Of a DNA stretch of 62,000 nt, positions 1 through 11,300 are shown piece by piece (position 1 is the stretch's first letter; each line of letters begins with the position of its first letter). Position numbers and translations under genes: made by a program. Source of the stretch: Neocallimastix lanati (nom. inval.) (lineage: Eukaryota; Neocallimastigomycota; Neocallimastigomycetes; Neocallimastigales; Neocallimastigaceae); assembly GCA_016946835.1 (NCBI GenBank), contig JACVTC010000013.1:1752501-1814500 (forward strand), read 5' to 3'. The notes beneath the pieces were generated by a model that was not told the origin of the DNA, did no database searches, and saw only the letters and a list, made by a program, of their open reading frames with translations.

Positions 1-844
1 AATATTGCAATGATTATATATACAATAGTCATTTTATACTATTTATACATTGAAAAATTCTATATAATATATTATTCTAAAAATAAAAACACAGAAGGGA
101 AAAATCGGTTGTTATCACCTAAATCACCCTTTGCCACCGTCAAAAATAAAAATGTTTTAAATATTAATTTTAAAAATACTCATAATAATAGTATAATTTA
201 AATTTATTTGAACGTTAAAAAAAAAAAATAAAACTAATAATACATTTATTTTAATTTAAAATTTCAAGTACATAGCCTGCATTTTGATTTTTAATGATCA
301 AATATTTATTTATTTTTACTTTACTAAATATTTTTTATGTAAAAATAATTTGAAAAAAAAAACTTTATAACAAATTAACTCAAACTTAAATATTCACATT
401 ATATTTTCATTAATATTATATTAATTTTATTTTTTTTTTTATAATATATTTCATTTTTAATATTTTATTTAAGTTATCTTTGTGTATTTTTTTTTTTTTT
501 TTTTTTATAAGTTTCGATTTCGATTATATACATATAATTTATTTATCATTAAAAATATAGTTTATTTTATTTATATATTTAATAACTAATTAATAATATA
601 ATAATGGAGATATAATTTCATACTAGTATCAATAAAATAAAATAAAATAAAATATTAATAATAATAATAAAATATATTTATGAAAGCTAGAGCTAAATTG
701 ATAAACAAACTAGTTTTATTAATTATAATGCCTCATATATAATATTTTAAATAAATATAAAAAGTGTTTTTAACCTATTTTTCATATTATTATTATTATT
801 ATTATTATTATTAAATTAAAAAGTTGAAATTAATTTTCATTACC

Positions 845-896
<52 letters not shown>

Positions 897-941
897 GTTT
901 AAAATAGATTACGTATTTATTAATTATCATAATTATTATTA

Positions 942-985
<44 letters not shown>

Positions 986-1190
986 AAAAAGAAAATATTT
1001 TATATTTATTATTGTTAAAAAGTTAAAAAGGATTTAATTAAACTTCTTTATAATTTTTATACAACTGGCTTTTATGCTTCTCCTCAAAATAAAATGCTTA
1101 TGTAAATGGAAAAAATTCAAAATATATCATTAACGATCTCATAAACCATATCCCTTCCATGTCACGTTTATTCTTGTTCGAAAAAAAAAA
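1..1190. other. AT-rich intergenic DNA without a recognisable gene
   Basis: No open frame here has coding character. The stretch holds long homopolymers (a T-run at about 849-895, a T-run followed by an A-run at 943-983), short (TTA)n and (TAAAA)n tracts, and otherwise random-looking AT sequence. The short frame at 10-201 has no biased codon use and no recognisable motif. Confidence 0.7.
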
Positions 1191-1199
1191 AAAATCACT

Positions 1200-2173
1200 G
1201 GTGCTCTACAAGAAAATTAAGAAAAAAGAATATCACTAAAATTCAAAGATGTTAATTGAACTAATATTGGTCTGATGATGATAAATTCCAAGGAATTAAA
1301 GGTACGAAATTATGATAAACTTCAAATTTATAAATACTAGAAATCTATTCAAGCTCCGCTTTGAATACCCTCATTTAAATTTAGGTTTTTTAAGTGGAAT
1401 TTAAGATTAAAAGCTGATTATAAGTATAGTATAATCATAAGGGGTAGAGTATCTAACGATTGTCCTCAATTCTGCCCTTGTTGTGGAAAAAGGTGATCGA
1501 TCTTTATATCCACTGGATAGTTGAATGCTCTACCTTTTCTCTATGTCAATGTAAATCTTTATGATTTTATCGATGGCCTTTTCATTTTATTTGCCAATAA
1601 AGTAAGGAATCTATCCTTACTTCCTTCTTATTCTAAAAATTTTAGATCTAAAAATTTTAGAATATGAAAATTTCATAAACAGGTATATTTATATATTCCT
1701 TCTTGGTGGAATTTCAGCTTTAGATGAGCTTCAATTCGATACTGGGAAGGGTAACGGGGACATTTAAGTGAACAACTCCTAAAAACCTCACAGGGGTCTA
1801 CTGTTCCGTATATTGTGGGGCTTGTGGAATATCTTGCTAATACAATACCAATCATCAGTAGCTGTCTTCAGTTACTGTTTAAGGAGTTTAGCAAAAACGC
1901 TTTCATTACCAAGAGTGCCGATGTCGTATCGATATGGCAAAGAAATACTGAGGTTAATAGCCCTGTTAATTCTCATCATTACACATTTACTAACAGCATC
2001 GTTCCGAACACAGAACCTATAGTGAGTAATTCAATTTTTTGATGATCTTTTTTGTGGTTCATGGGAGAGTTTAGTGGATACCACACTATCTATTTTAAAG
2101 ATGTTATTTTTTTTGTTTTATTATTTTAGATTTAACTGGTGATCATGTTACTACACATAGATAACATCACACC

Positions 2174-2185
<12 letters not shown>
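1200..2185 (+). mobile_element. Decayed 3' fragment of a non-LTR (LINE) retrotransposon
   Basis: This is a GC-richer island in the AT desert. At about 1400-1500 one frame reads a basic stretch followed by DCPQFCPCCGK. After a one-base shift it continues with DLYIHWIVECSTF. Together these form the CxxC...HxxxxC zinc-finger pattern found near the C-terminus of many LINE ORF2 proteins. A further piece at about 1690-1720 reads FLLGG, and the frame at 1815-2042 (VEYLANTIPI...) looks like the terminal helical region downstream of that finger. Stops and frameshifts separate the pieces, so it is non-functional. A T-homopolymer at about 2179-2229 follows the degenerate 3' flank. Reverse transcriptase and endonuclease parts are absent, consistent with 5' truncation. 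The family assignment rests on the finger pattern only. Confidence 0.5.
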
Positions 2186-2235
<50 letters not shown>

Positions 2236-2632
2236 GAATTTATTCTTTATTAATAAAATTTTCTATGATTAATTAATTTTTTTTTTTTTTTTTGTAATTA
2301 TTTTTTATTTTACTTAATCTTTTACATACATTTTATTTTTATTTTTAAATTAAATAATGTATTTTTTTTTTTAAAAAATGTAATACATACAAATTAAATC
2401 ATCTATTTTTATAAAGCACCGTAAGTGTATTCTCTTCCTTGTCTACAAAAAACAAAAAACAAAAAACAAAAAAGATTATTAATAAGAACTATAAATTATG
2501 TAATATCAGTTTATTATTAACATATAATTATAATTATTAATCACATTTTAGTTATTTAATTTCTCTCGAGGAAATAATTAATATTTAACAAGATTAATTA
2601 GGAATTTCTAATTAAAAAATTTAGATTAATAA

Positions 2633-2730
2633 TTCTGTCACAATGAATAAATATTTCTATTGATAAATTTAAAATAATAATTCTGTCACAATGAATAAAC
2701 ATTTCTATTGATAAATTTAAAATAATAACA
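2633..2730. repeat. 48-bp tandem duplication (2 copies)
   Basis: The unit beginning TTCTGTCACAATGAATAAA is present at 2633 and again at 2681 with one base change (AATAT/AACAT). It lies just outside the left end of the Copia element. Confidence 0.85.
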
Positions 2731-2769
2731 ACAATAATAATAAATAATAATAATAATAACAATAATAAT

Positions 2770-2870
2770 TGTTAGCTTTATTAAATTTAGATCTATAATA
2801 ATATTCCTTATGGAATATGGTATACAAGGGAAATAAGTGTATGATCTATCTTTCAGCTTTAAATAAGTAA
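2770..2870 (-). repeat. Terminal 101 bp of the Copia 3' LTR (LTR-A), left of an LTR-B insertion
   Basis: TGTTAGCTTTATTAAATTTA and onward matches 11714-11815 of the intact LTR almost exactly, then stops at AAATAAGTAA where LTR-B begins. The missing part of this LTR lies at 4490-4707 in the opposite orientation. Confidence 0.9.
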
Positions 2871-3252
2871 TGATATAAAACAAATATGTGTAGTAACATA
2901 TTTGTATATTTAATAATAATTATTAAATATTTAATTTATATCTTTTTGATAATAATTATTTTATTTTATTTTATTTCAATATATATTATTATAATTATAA
3001 TAATTATAATACTTTAATTCATATAAAATTTATATAGTTCTATATATTAGAATATGTATTTAATATATTACCTATTTCTTATAAATTAAATTATTTATAT
3101 TAGAAATAGGGAACTCTCTTGTAAATTTTTAGGAATTAGAATTATTATTTTAATTGTACGAATATTATAATATTATTAATAAAATTTACTAAACTACCAT
3201 TATTTAAAACCCACTGCTTATAAATTATTGCACATAAAAGTCCCGCATATCA
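2871..3252 (+). repeat. LTR-B copy 1 (382 bp)
   Basis: Starts TGATATAAAAC and ends GTCCCGCATATCA. It is a near-perfect reverse complement of 4708-5089, which has the same length. The short terminal inverted repeat TGATAT/ATATCA and the primer-site-like TGGTAGAGATATC at 3258, five bases after its end, support an LTR reading left to right. Its left flank GTAA matches the GTAA flanking the other copy's outer end, as expected of a 4-bp target duplication in LTR-A. The superfamily is unknown. Confidence 0.75.
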
Positions 3253-3880
3253 AAAATTGGTAGAGATATCGGGGATGTGCTGTGTAAAAAAGTAATTTAT
3301 AAGTAGTGGTGTTTAGTAATTTTGTTAATTAATTATAAATCCGTATATATTTACATAAATTCTCTTTAGTTAGGATTAATATATATATATTTTAGGATAT
3401 AGATTTTTAATTTTTTTTATTGGTTATTTATAGTTATTTTATCTTTGGTGAAGAGAAAATTATACAATATATGTTATTTCATTCATTTTAGTATAATTTA
3501 AATAAATTGTTTTAAAATAATTAAATATTCGGAAATCTAATAAAAATATATATATAAATAATTTATTAATATAGTGTTAGTGTTAAAAGTAAGGTAGTTT
3601 AAGTAGGATAATAATAATAATTAGAGAGTGAAACAGTAAAAATATTGTTATTTTAATTAGCATTTTAGTGAATAATTTAGATAAAATATATAATAGGAAT
3701 ATTTTTTTAAATAAAATAAGTGTAGGAAGATATAAATAGTGTAGTTTAAAAGTGTTAAAACTTAGGAATAAAATTACAATATATATAAGTATAATAAGAT
3801 AAAAATATTGTGTATTTTAATAGTAGTATATTTAATAATATTAATTAATAGTACATTTTAAAAATAGATATAGAAATAAA

Positions 3881-4495
3881 ATGGATATTAATCAAGATAA
3901 CCTAACAGAAAAATTACAATTGTTAAAATTGTTAATTCAAAAAGGTAGATTTGAAACTGGAGTTAGCGATGACGTGGAAGAATTAGATGAGTTTGTAGAT
4001 GGTGAATCAATGGGAATATTAGCTCTTGTTGGTAATAAGGAAGCTAGGTGTATTTTAAAAGGATACGGTGAAAATAATTTGGTAAATCGTAGTTTTCTGG
4101 AAAAATATATTCTTAATCATTGTATTGATGACTCAAATATTACTGGAATAACTAAACTTACAATTTTAAATTTAACTATTGGTGGTGTTCAAAAAAATGT
4201 AATATTCAGAGTAGTTGAGAAAGAAAATCCATTTTATGATATTAGTTTGAATTTTAAAACACAAAGAGAATTAGGAATTATTATTGACCCAAGCGACAAT
4301 TTAATTCTTTTGAAACAAGGAACTTCTGAATTTAGAGTGGTAGCTGAACTTGAAAAATTATCTGTTTTAAATAAAAGAATCAATAAAAATGAAGAAAATA
4401 ATAATAATAATAATAACATTTATAATAATAATAACATTTATAATAATAATAAACAACATTTTTATCTAAAAATATTATTTGAGGGGGAGTGTTGA
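3881..4495 (+). CDS. Hypothetical protein with retropepsin-like fold lacking the catalytic Asp (204 aa)
   Basis: A single open frame follows a ~630-bp AT-rich leader after LTR-B copy 1. Residues about 45-165 follow the outline of an LTR-element aspartic protease: a strand ending ARCILKGYGENNLVNRSFLEKY where retropepsins have a D-S/T-G-A loop followed by an F-(I/V)-S helix, then hydrophobic strands, then FYDISLNFKTQRELGIIID in the position of the usual D-I-(I/L)-L-G-x-x-x-L. The catalytic D-S/T-G is replaced by K-G-Y-G, so no protease activity is expected. The C-terminus is an Asn-run linker (NNNNNIYNNNN), and the last residues are read through the Copia polypurine tract into the LTR, so the natural C-terminus may be lost. 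It could be part of the LTR-B element or an extra 3' ORF of the Copia element (see the inversion). The fold call is by pattern only. Confidence 0.4.
   Translation: MDINQDNLTEKLQLLKLLIQKGRFETGVSDDVEELDEFVDGESMGILALVGNKEARCILKGYGENNLVNRSFLEKYILNHCIDDSNITGITKLTILNLTIGGVQKNVIFRVVEKENPFYDISLNFKTQRELGIIIDPSDNLILLKQGTSEFRVVAELEKLSVLNKRINKNEENNNNNNNIYNNNNIYNNNKQHFYLKILFEGEC
4481..4489 (+). other. Polypurine tract of the Copia element (inverted segment)
   Basis: GAGGGGGAG lies directly before TGTTGACTGC, the first bases of LTR-A. This is the plus-strand primer position in Copia elements. Its orientation is opposite to the gag-pol frame, because it lies in the inverted segment. Confidence 0.75.
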
Positions 4496-4707
4496 CTGCA
4501 CTCATAATTTAACTATATATTTAATTTATTTATTTATAGTATTTATTTATATTTATGTGTATTTATTTATTAATATTTAATGATTACTTAAATGTATTAT
4601 ATCATCTTGTATAAATCTATGTTAATTATCTTTTAATATTTATTTAATTAATTTTTAATTTATTCTATGTTATGGAAAACGCATGTAGTAACATGTGACT
4701 TTATTAC
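4490..4707 (+). repeat. First 218 bp of the Copia 3' LTR (LTR-A), inverted
   Basis: TGTTGACTGCACTCATAATT and onward matches the reverse complement of 12028 down to about 11812, with a few indels. It ends ...TTTATTAC at the LTR-B boundary. Joined to 2770-2870 it would make up one complete LTR-A, sharing the 4-bp GTAA. Confidence 0.9.
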
Positions 4708-5089
4708 TGATATGCGGGACTTTTATGTGCAATAATTTATAAGCAGTGGGTTTTAAATAATGGTAGTTTAGTAAATTTTATTAATAATATTATAATATTC
4801 GTACAATTAAAATAATAATTCTAATTCCTAAAAATTTACAAGAGAGTTCCCTATTTCTAATATAAATAATTTAATTTATAAGAAATAGGTAATATATTAA
4901 ATACATATTCTAATATATAGAACTATATAAATTTTATATGAATTAAAGTATTATAATTATTATAATTATAATAATATATATTGAAATAAAATAAAATAAA
5001 ATAATTATTATCAAAAAGATATAAATTTAATATTTAATAATTATTATTAAATATACAAATATGTTACTACACATATTTGTTTTATATCA
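4708..5089 (-). repeat. LTR-B copy 2 (382 bp), inverted
   Basis: Starts TGATATGCGGGAC and ends GTTTTATATCA, the reverse complement of 2871-3252 with very few differences. The outer left flank is the Copia LTR. The right flank (GAAATGCCC) is the 3' part of the Copia internal region. Confidence 0.8.
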
Positions 5090-5179
5090 GAAATGCCCTT
5101 GCTAAAAATTAAACTATATATATTTTTTTTATAAAAGAAAATATAAGGTTTAATTAAAATAAATAATAATTTTAAAATT

Positions 5180-6052
5180 TTATTTTCTTTTATATTTATA
5201 ATTCCTATTTGTCCGTTTGGTATCTACGCGATTGTTGCTATATTTAATAATCTCCTTTAACGCGATTTCAGGTTTGGGCATCATAATTTTATAAATATTT
5301 ATTTTATTTTTATCATTATTTTGAATATAAATATATGGAATTTTAATTATTTTTTTAATTTTATTAATTTTTATTTTCTTATCACTATCTATATTTATAA
5401 TATTACTAAAATCAACCGGTGAATTATTATTATTAATTTTTCTTTCTTTTATATTAGTAATATTATTAACTGAATAATTTTTTTTTATAAATTGTTCATT
5501 TTTATTAGCATTTGAAGTAATTTGAATGTTATCTACTTTTGAATTGTTACTATTAATAATATTTATTTCCTTAAACAAACCAGGAGTTATAGATTTATTA
5601 ATTCTATTGAAAATGCTATCAACTTTAACAGATTCATTGATATTTATTTCTTCTTTTACAATTGTATGACTATTTATTTTGTTTCTTATATTTTCAGAAT
5701 TATTAATAATATTTTTATTTTTACTATTTGAATTAATATTTTCCTTATTATTTATTATTACAATACTATTAATCTCAATATTATTATTTTGATTTTTCTT
5801 AATATTTGCACTACCTTTAATATTATTTTTATTTTCTTCTTTGGTAATTATAATATTATTGCTTGTTTTGCATTTGCTATTACTATTATTTACTAATTTA
5901 TTATTTTCTCTGAAATTATCCAATTTTAACGCGTTTAATTTATTTAGTTTCGTGTTTATTATGTCATCAACCGCGTCATTTTTAGTATTATTAATTTTAT
6001 TACTATTATTGTTATTATTATTATAAATAATATTTTTGTATCTTTGGTCCAT
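5180..6052 (-). CDS. Extra 3' ORF of the Copia element, Asn/Ile/Lys-rich, function unknown (290 aa)
   Basis: This frame starts 32 bases inside the end of the RNase H frame and in a different phase, so it overlaps pol and is a separate ORF between pol and the 3' LTR. The protein begins with an Asn run and is built almost wholly of N, I, K and S. The last ~60 residues are less repetitive (MMPKPEIALKEIIKYSNNRV) and end in a very basic tail (TKRTNRNYKYKRK). There is no signal peptide, transmembrane span or known domain that I recognise. Copia elements usually end soon after RNase H; some plant Sireviruses carry an extra 3' ORF, but I see no sequence resemblance to claim. Its openness over 870 bp in a decaying element may simply reflect low-complexity AT-rich codons. 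Confidence 0.4.
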   Translation of the reverse strand: MDQRYKNIIYNNNNNNSNKINNTKNDAVDDIINTKLNKLNALKLDNFRENNKLVNNSNSKCKTSNNIIITKEENKNNIKGSANIKKNQNNNIEINSIVIINNKENINSNSKNKNIINNSENIRNKINSHTIVKEEININESVKVDSIFNRINKSITPGLFKEINIINSNNSKVDNIQITSNANKNEQFIKKNYSVNNITNIKERKINNNNSPVDFSNIINIDSDKKIKINKIKKIIKIPYIYIQNNDKNKINIYKIMMPKPEIALKEIIKYSNNRVDTKRTNRNYKYKRK

Positions 6053-8366
6053 TTGAGTCCTTGGTTAATATGTCCGCTAGCATGCTTTCAGTATCAATAT
6101 ATTCTAATTTTACTTTCTTCTTTGCAATATTGTCCCTGTTGAAATGATATCTTACACTTATATGCTTTAATTTTGTATTTATTTCTCCGTTCTCCATTAT
6201 TTTCTTACTTGCTTGATTATCTGTATAGATTTTAACAGTTATCCATTTGTTTAAAATTTCTTTTATTATATTTCTAATCCATAATATTTTCTTTATATTT
6301 TCTGAAGTGCTTATGTACTCTGCTTCAGCAGTAGACGTAGCAACACTTGTTTGTTTCTTGGACAACCAGCATATAGGACTTGTTCCCATAAGTATTATTC
6401 CTCCTGAGATAGATTTTCTATCTTCCAAACAGCCGGCAAAGTCAGAGTCGGTATATGCAACAAGCTCCCCCTTTCCATTATATTCTATCTTAAATTCTTT
6501 GGTACTGTTAATATATTTTAGAATATTTATTATTTTGTTCCAATCTGATATAGTTGGATTTTCACATTTTCTTGAAGCTTTATTTACAGCGAAAGCTAAC
6601 ATTTCGAAAGGTATATTAAGGAACCTATTGCGCTTTTGTAGATTGTTTTATCGAAAGGTTTATTGTTTTCTGATATTTTATTATCACCAGTACATGGTGT
6701 TTTTCTTTTCTTTGTATTATCAATATTAAATTTATATAACATATTATTTATAAAATTTTTCTGTGAAATAATATATGAATTATTTTCTTTCTTTACTTCA
6801 ATTCCTAATATGTATTCAATTGGATCACATTTAGATATTTTAAATTTTGATTTTATTTTATTTATTATTTGTTTAATGTATTCGTTTTCTCCAGCGATGA
6901 CCATGTCGTCCACGTATAAGCCGATAATGCATTTTGTTATATTATTTTTTGTAAATTTGAAAATACATTGTTCGGATTTAATTTGAATGAACTCATTTTT
7001 TATTAGGAATTTTCTAATGGTATTATACCATTGTCTACCAGATTGCTTAAGGCCATACAAAGCTTTGTTGAGCTTCCAATTTCCCCGCCCAAAGCGCGTA
7101 TCGCCTTTAGGAATAGTAGTATAAATATCTTTATCAAAGCGGAGTATTAAGGTAAGCGGCTTTTATATCCAGCTGGAAAATATTCCACTAAAGAGCAGCA
7201 GAAATAGCAAATATTAGTTTAAGACCATCAATGTTTAGAGTAGGAGAATAAGTTAATTCATAATCGATTCCCCATTTTTGTTTAAATCCACGAGCAACTA
7301 AACGAGCTTTATATTTATAAATATTATTATTTGAATCACGTTTAGTGTTGAAAACCCATTTTGTGGTAATGATGTTTTTGTTTTTAGGTACATTTTTAAC
7401 AAAAGTCATAATATTATTAGAATAAAGGTTATTAAGTTCATCATTAATAGCCTCAATCCAGTTATTTTTGTCTTCACTGTTTATTGCTTCTTCATATGTA
7501 TTAGGAATGTGACAAAATATAGAAGCAATAATAATGTCGTTGATTTGGTCTAGTTTTCTACGAGAACTAATATTAGTAGGTGCAGTCTCTTTATATTTTG
7601 GACTAAGTGGTCTTTTATAGATGTTGCCATATTCTGTATTGGCTACAATGTCATCCATAATTTCATCTTTATTAAAATCAATAACACTTGATGCATCTAT
7701 AAGAGATTTGTGGGCATAATTTTCTTTGTTTACTATATTATTGTTGCTAAATTTATTATTTATTTCGTTATTGTTAGTAAGTGAAATTTCGTCTGTTTTT
7801 TGAGAAATTTGGTTGGTTGAAGAATCGGTTATTAAAGGTAAATTCTGATTAATATTATATGGAAGAGTTATATTTTTAAGATTTTCCATTACCGTATTTT
7901 TATTATCTGAAGGAATATTATTGATATCTATTGTAGGAGTGGAGAAATTATAGTTTTTCTTCATAGAGTCGCTGGATTTTGAATTTTGTTGAATTAATTC
8001 ATTATTTTTCGATAAAAAATTTTTATTAATTAAAATTTGATCATTTTTTGGTAAATTTTTGATATTCATTGATTTATTTGAATTATTAATAGATTTATGT
8101 GAATCATTATTGTTGTCATATGCTATATATGATTCATTAGTGTTATTTGGAATTATTGAATTATTTGAAAATTTTTTGATATGATATGAATGTGATTTTG
8201 CTTCAGCCAATAGATTTTCTTGAAAAATTTCATCATTTTTTGAAAAATTTTTATTATTAAAATTTTTTTTCATATTATTATTATTTATTGAAAAATTCTG
8301 TAAATTTTGGCTTGATTTTTCATTATTTAAAAATATTTTATTTTTATCAAAATTTTCAAATTCGGT
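6021..8366 (-). pseudogene. Copia pol, reverse transcriptase and RNase H part, broken
   Basis: Read right to left, 8273-7188 holds an Asn-rich linker and then the RT N-terminus (IITTKWVFNTKRD, YKARLVARGFKQKWGIDY). 7060-6596 holds the palm with the catalytic GLYVDDMVIAG. 6602-6021 holds RNase H with its acidic residues in YTDSDFAG, STAEAEYIS and YTDNQAS, and the closing LADILTK. Breaks: a frame change in a ten-base A/T run at 8369-8378, a nonsense TAG where RT should continue (about 7187), a frameshift near 7130, and a short deletion with frame change near 6600. The family role is to copy element RNA into DNA inside virus-like particles. Here the reading is too interrupted to work. Confidence 0.85.
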
Positions 8367-11300
8367 TATTTTTTTTTTCCTTTGTTCCTGCTGGAAGTTG
8401 AGGCGGCGTAAGCAGGATCTTCTGGTTTATATTTTTCAATAATAGTAGAATTAAAATTGGTATTCTTAGTATTATTTCTAAACTTTTTATTATAATTTTT
8501 ATTTATTATTTCTAAATTTCTATTTATCTCATTCAAATAATTATTTTCAGAATTATTTTTGTCAACATTATTGAAATTGAATTTCAATTTAAATTCACAA
8601 TTATTTTTATTTTTAATTTCAGGATTAATTTTAGAATTAATTTCAACATCTTTATTTAAATTATGGTTATTTTTCTGGTTTATATCTTTATTATCAAATT
8701 CTTGATTTTCTTCATTTAACGATATATTATTGACATGCTTATTTTTAATGTAATTACTTTTATGTTCTGTATTAGTAGTCCTTTCATTATTAATATTTTC
8801 ATTTAAAATGTTTTCTTCATTTAAGATGTTTCTTCCATCAAAATTATTTTCATTGTTCATATTATTATCTTCATTTATATTATTATCTTCATTTATATTA
8901 TTATCTTCATTTATATTATTGTCTTCTGGATTCCTATCTTTTCTATTGTTGTCTTTCATAAATGAGAAGTAAGAGTCTTTATAATTGCTTGTTTCGTATT
9001 TGTGTTTACTAGGCTCTTCTTCAACGAATTCTACATCGTTAGTATAATGCATTTTATTATTTTCAATGTCCATGATAGTATATGAATACTTTTTATCATC
9101 AAATCCCAAGAATACGCCCTTCTTAGCATTTGGTAAAAATTTTGATTTGTGTTGTGTATCATCCCTGTAATAACACACACAACCAAAAGTTTTTAAATCT
9201 TTTAACTCTACCTTTTTGTTATAAAATACTTCATTGGGTATTAAAAATTTATTTCCTGAATGGGGAATTAAGTTATATATGTAGCATGCCTGTTTTATGG
9301 CAAAATTCTAAAAGTTTTCTGATAATTCTGCCCAATATAGAAGAGTTTTAGCTGAATTTCTAAGAGTTCTGTTTATTCTTTCAGCTTTTCCATTAACTTC
9401 AGGACAACCTGGTGGAGAATAGGTTTTTTCTATTCCATTTTCTTTACAGTATTTATTAACTGTTTTATTTTTAAATTCCTTTCCTCCATCTGATTTAAAT
9501 ATTTTAATATTATATTCTTCAAATTGGTTATTTAAGTACTTGAAGAATTCCACAATTAATTCGGGGGCTTCGGCTTTAGATTTTAAAGTATATATCCATA
9601 CTTTTCTTGAGAATTCATCCATGAATGTAATAAAGTATTTTTTATTATTAATAGATGAATTGTATGGACCTGAAATGTCTGAATGTATTATTTCTAATAT
9701 TTTCGTAGCTTTTGGTGTTTTTCCTCCGTGTGATTTCCTTGACATTTTAGCTACTTTACATTCTATGCATTTAGGAGTTTTTATTTGGTGTAAACTTAGA
9801 TATTTGTTTATGTTTTCTAGGTAATAATGACCTAGTCTTCTATGCCAAATTTCAAGGCTTTTTTCATCAACTTCGTTTAAAGCCATAATATTTTTATCCT
9901 TTTCTTCAAAGTTTTTATTAATCTTGTAAGTATTTACTAAGAATTGATTATCATTTGTAGAATAATAAGTTCCTATATATACATTATTTGGACCCCATAA
10001 GTTAAATCTACCATGTGTATAATCATCAGTGTCAATAATGACTCTATATCTTATTTTGGCCAGTTCTATTCCACTAATAAGATTTTTAGTTGCAGATTTT
10101 GAATATAATACCCTGTCTAGTCGTACATATATTCCATTAATGTAACATTCGTAAGTACCATACCCTTCGAAGCTACACATTGTTCCATTGGCACATCTTA
10201 ACTTTATTTTGCAGTGAATAAAATTATTTAGCAAATTAAAATCATTAGTTATATGTTCTCCAGCACCAGTATCATATAACCATTCACTAGTCTTATCATT
10301 TTCTTCATAATAATTGATGTTGTTTACATATAATTCCTCTTTTTTATTAGGAATTGTTATTTCCTTTGGAATAATAAAACTATCATTCACGTATTCAATT
10401 AATCCAGAAAATTTAACCTTATTGTTAATGTTTATTTCTTTTTGTTTTTCTATCAGTGCCCTTGCGTCTTCAAAATCAAAATTATCGTCATAACTACTGG
10501 CACTGTCTGGATCAGAAATTTTACTTATTAAATGTAAAGACTTCTTTGGATAATCATTTAATGTGGTCTTTACTTGAAGCTTTTCTCGCCTCCCTTTATT
10601 ATGATTTGACTTCGTCTTCATATTATATATGCAGTTTCTGGTAGAGTGTCCTTTAACTTCACAAATTTGGCAATATGATTTATTATTATTGTCTTTGTTA
10701 CTATTATCTTTATTATTATTGTTATATTGGTTACCATTTTGCTTTCCTCTTTTCTTAGAGTTAGAGCTTTTGTTATTATGGTTGTTGTGTTCATTTTTCT
10801 TTGAGGAATTACTAGTTCTTCTTCCTCTACTGATAAAATCTAGATCCATTGGATCATCTTTTTCAATGGTTTTGTTATCTTCCCAATTTTCTAGGTAAGA
10901 TTTTGCATAAATAAAACTTTTGAGATTATTAATATATACATTAGGGTCACTATTCAAATTAATTTGAATGATATTTTTATAATCATCCGGTAGTACGTTA
11001 TAGAGATATTTTAATTTTTCCTTATCAGTGATCTCCACATGTTGTTCTTCCATATCATCGAAAGTTTCTTTCATAAGTTCTAGCTTTTCGATGATTTGAT
11101 TTCTATCTCTGGCTTTAATACTTCTTAACCTTTTAAGCCAGTATTCCATATCAGCATTTGAATTTCCATATTTTGATTTGAGTCTTTCCATTATACGGAA
11201 ACCATTATTAAGTCTGCTGATTTCTCTTAAAACAGAATCATCGACATTCTTACTGATCATGAGTATCATGTCAGCATCGATCCTTTCTGCTTCCTCAACT

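Noticed and set aside
6247-6986. Plus-strand frames of 160 and 107 aa opposite Copia RT/RNase H
   Set aside because: Antisense of clearly recognisable RT and RNase H motifs.
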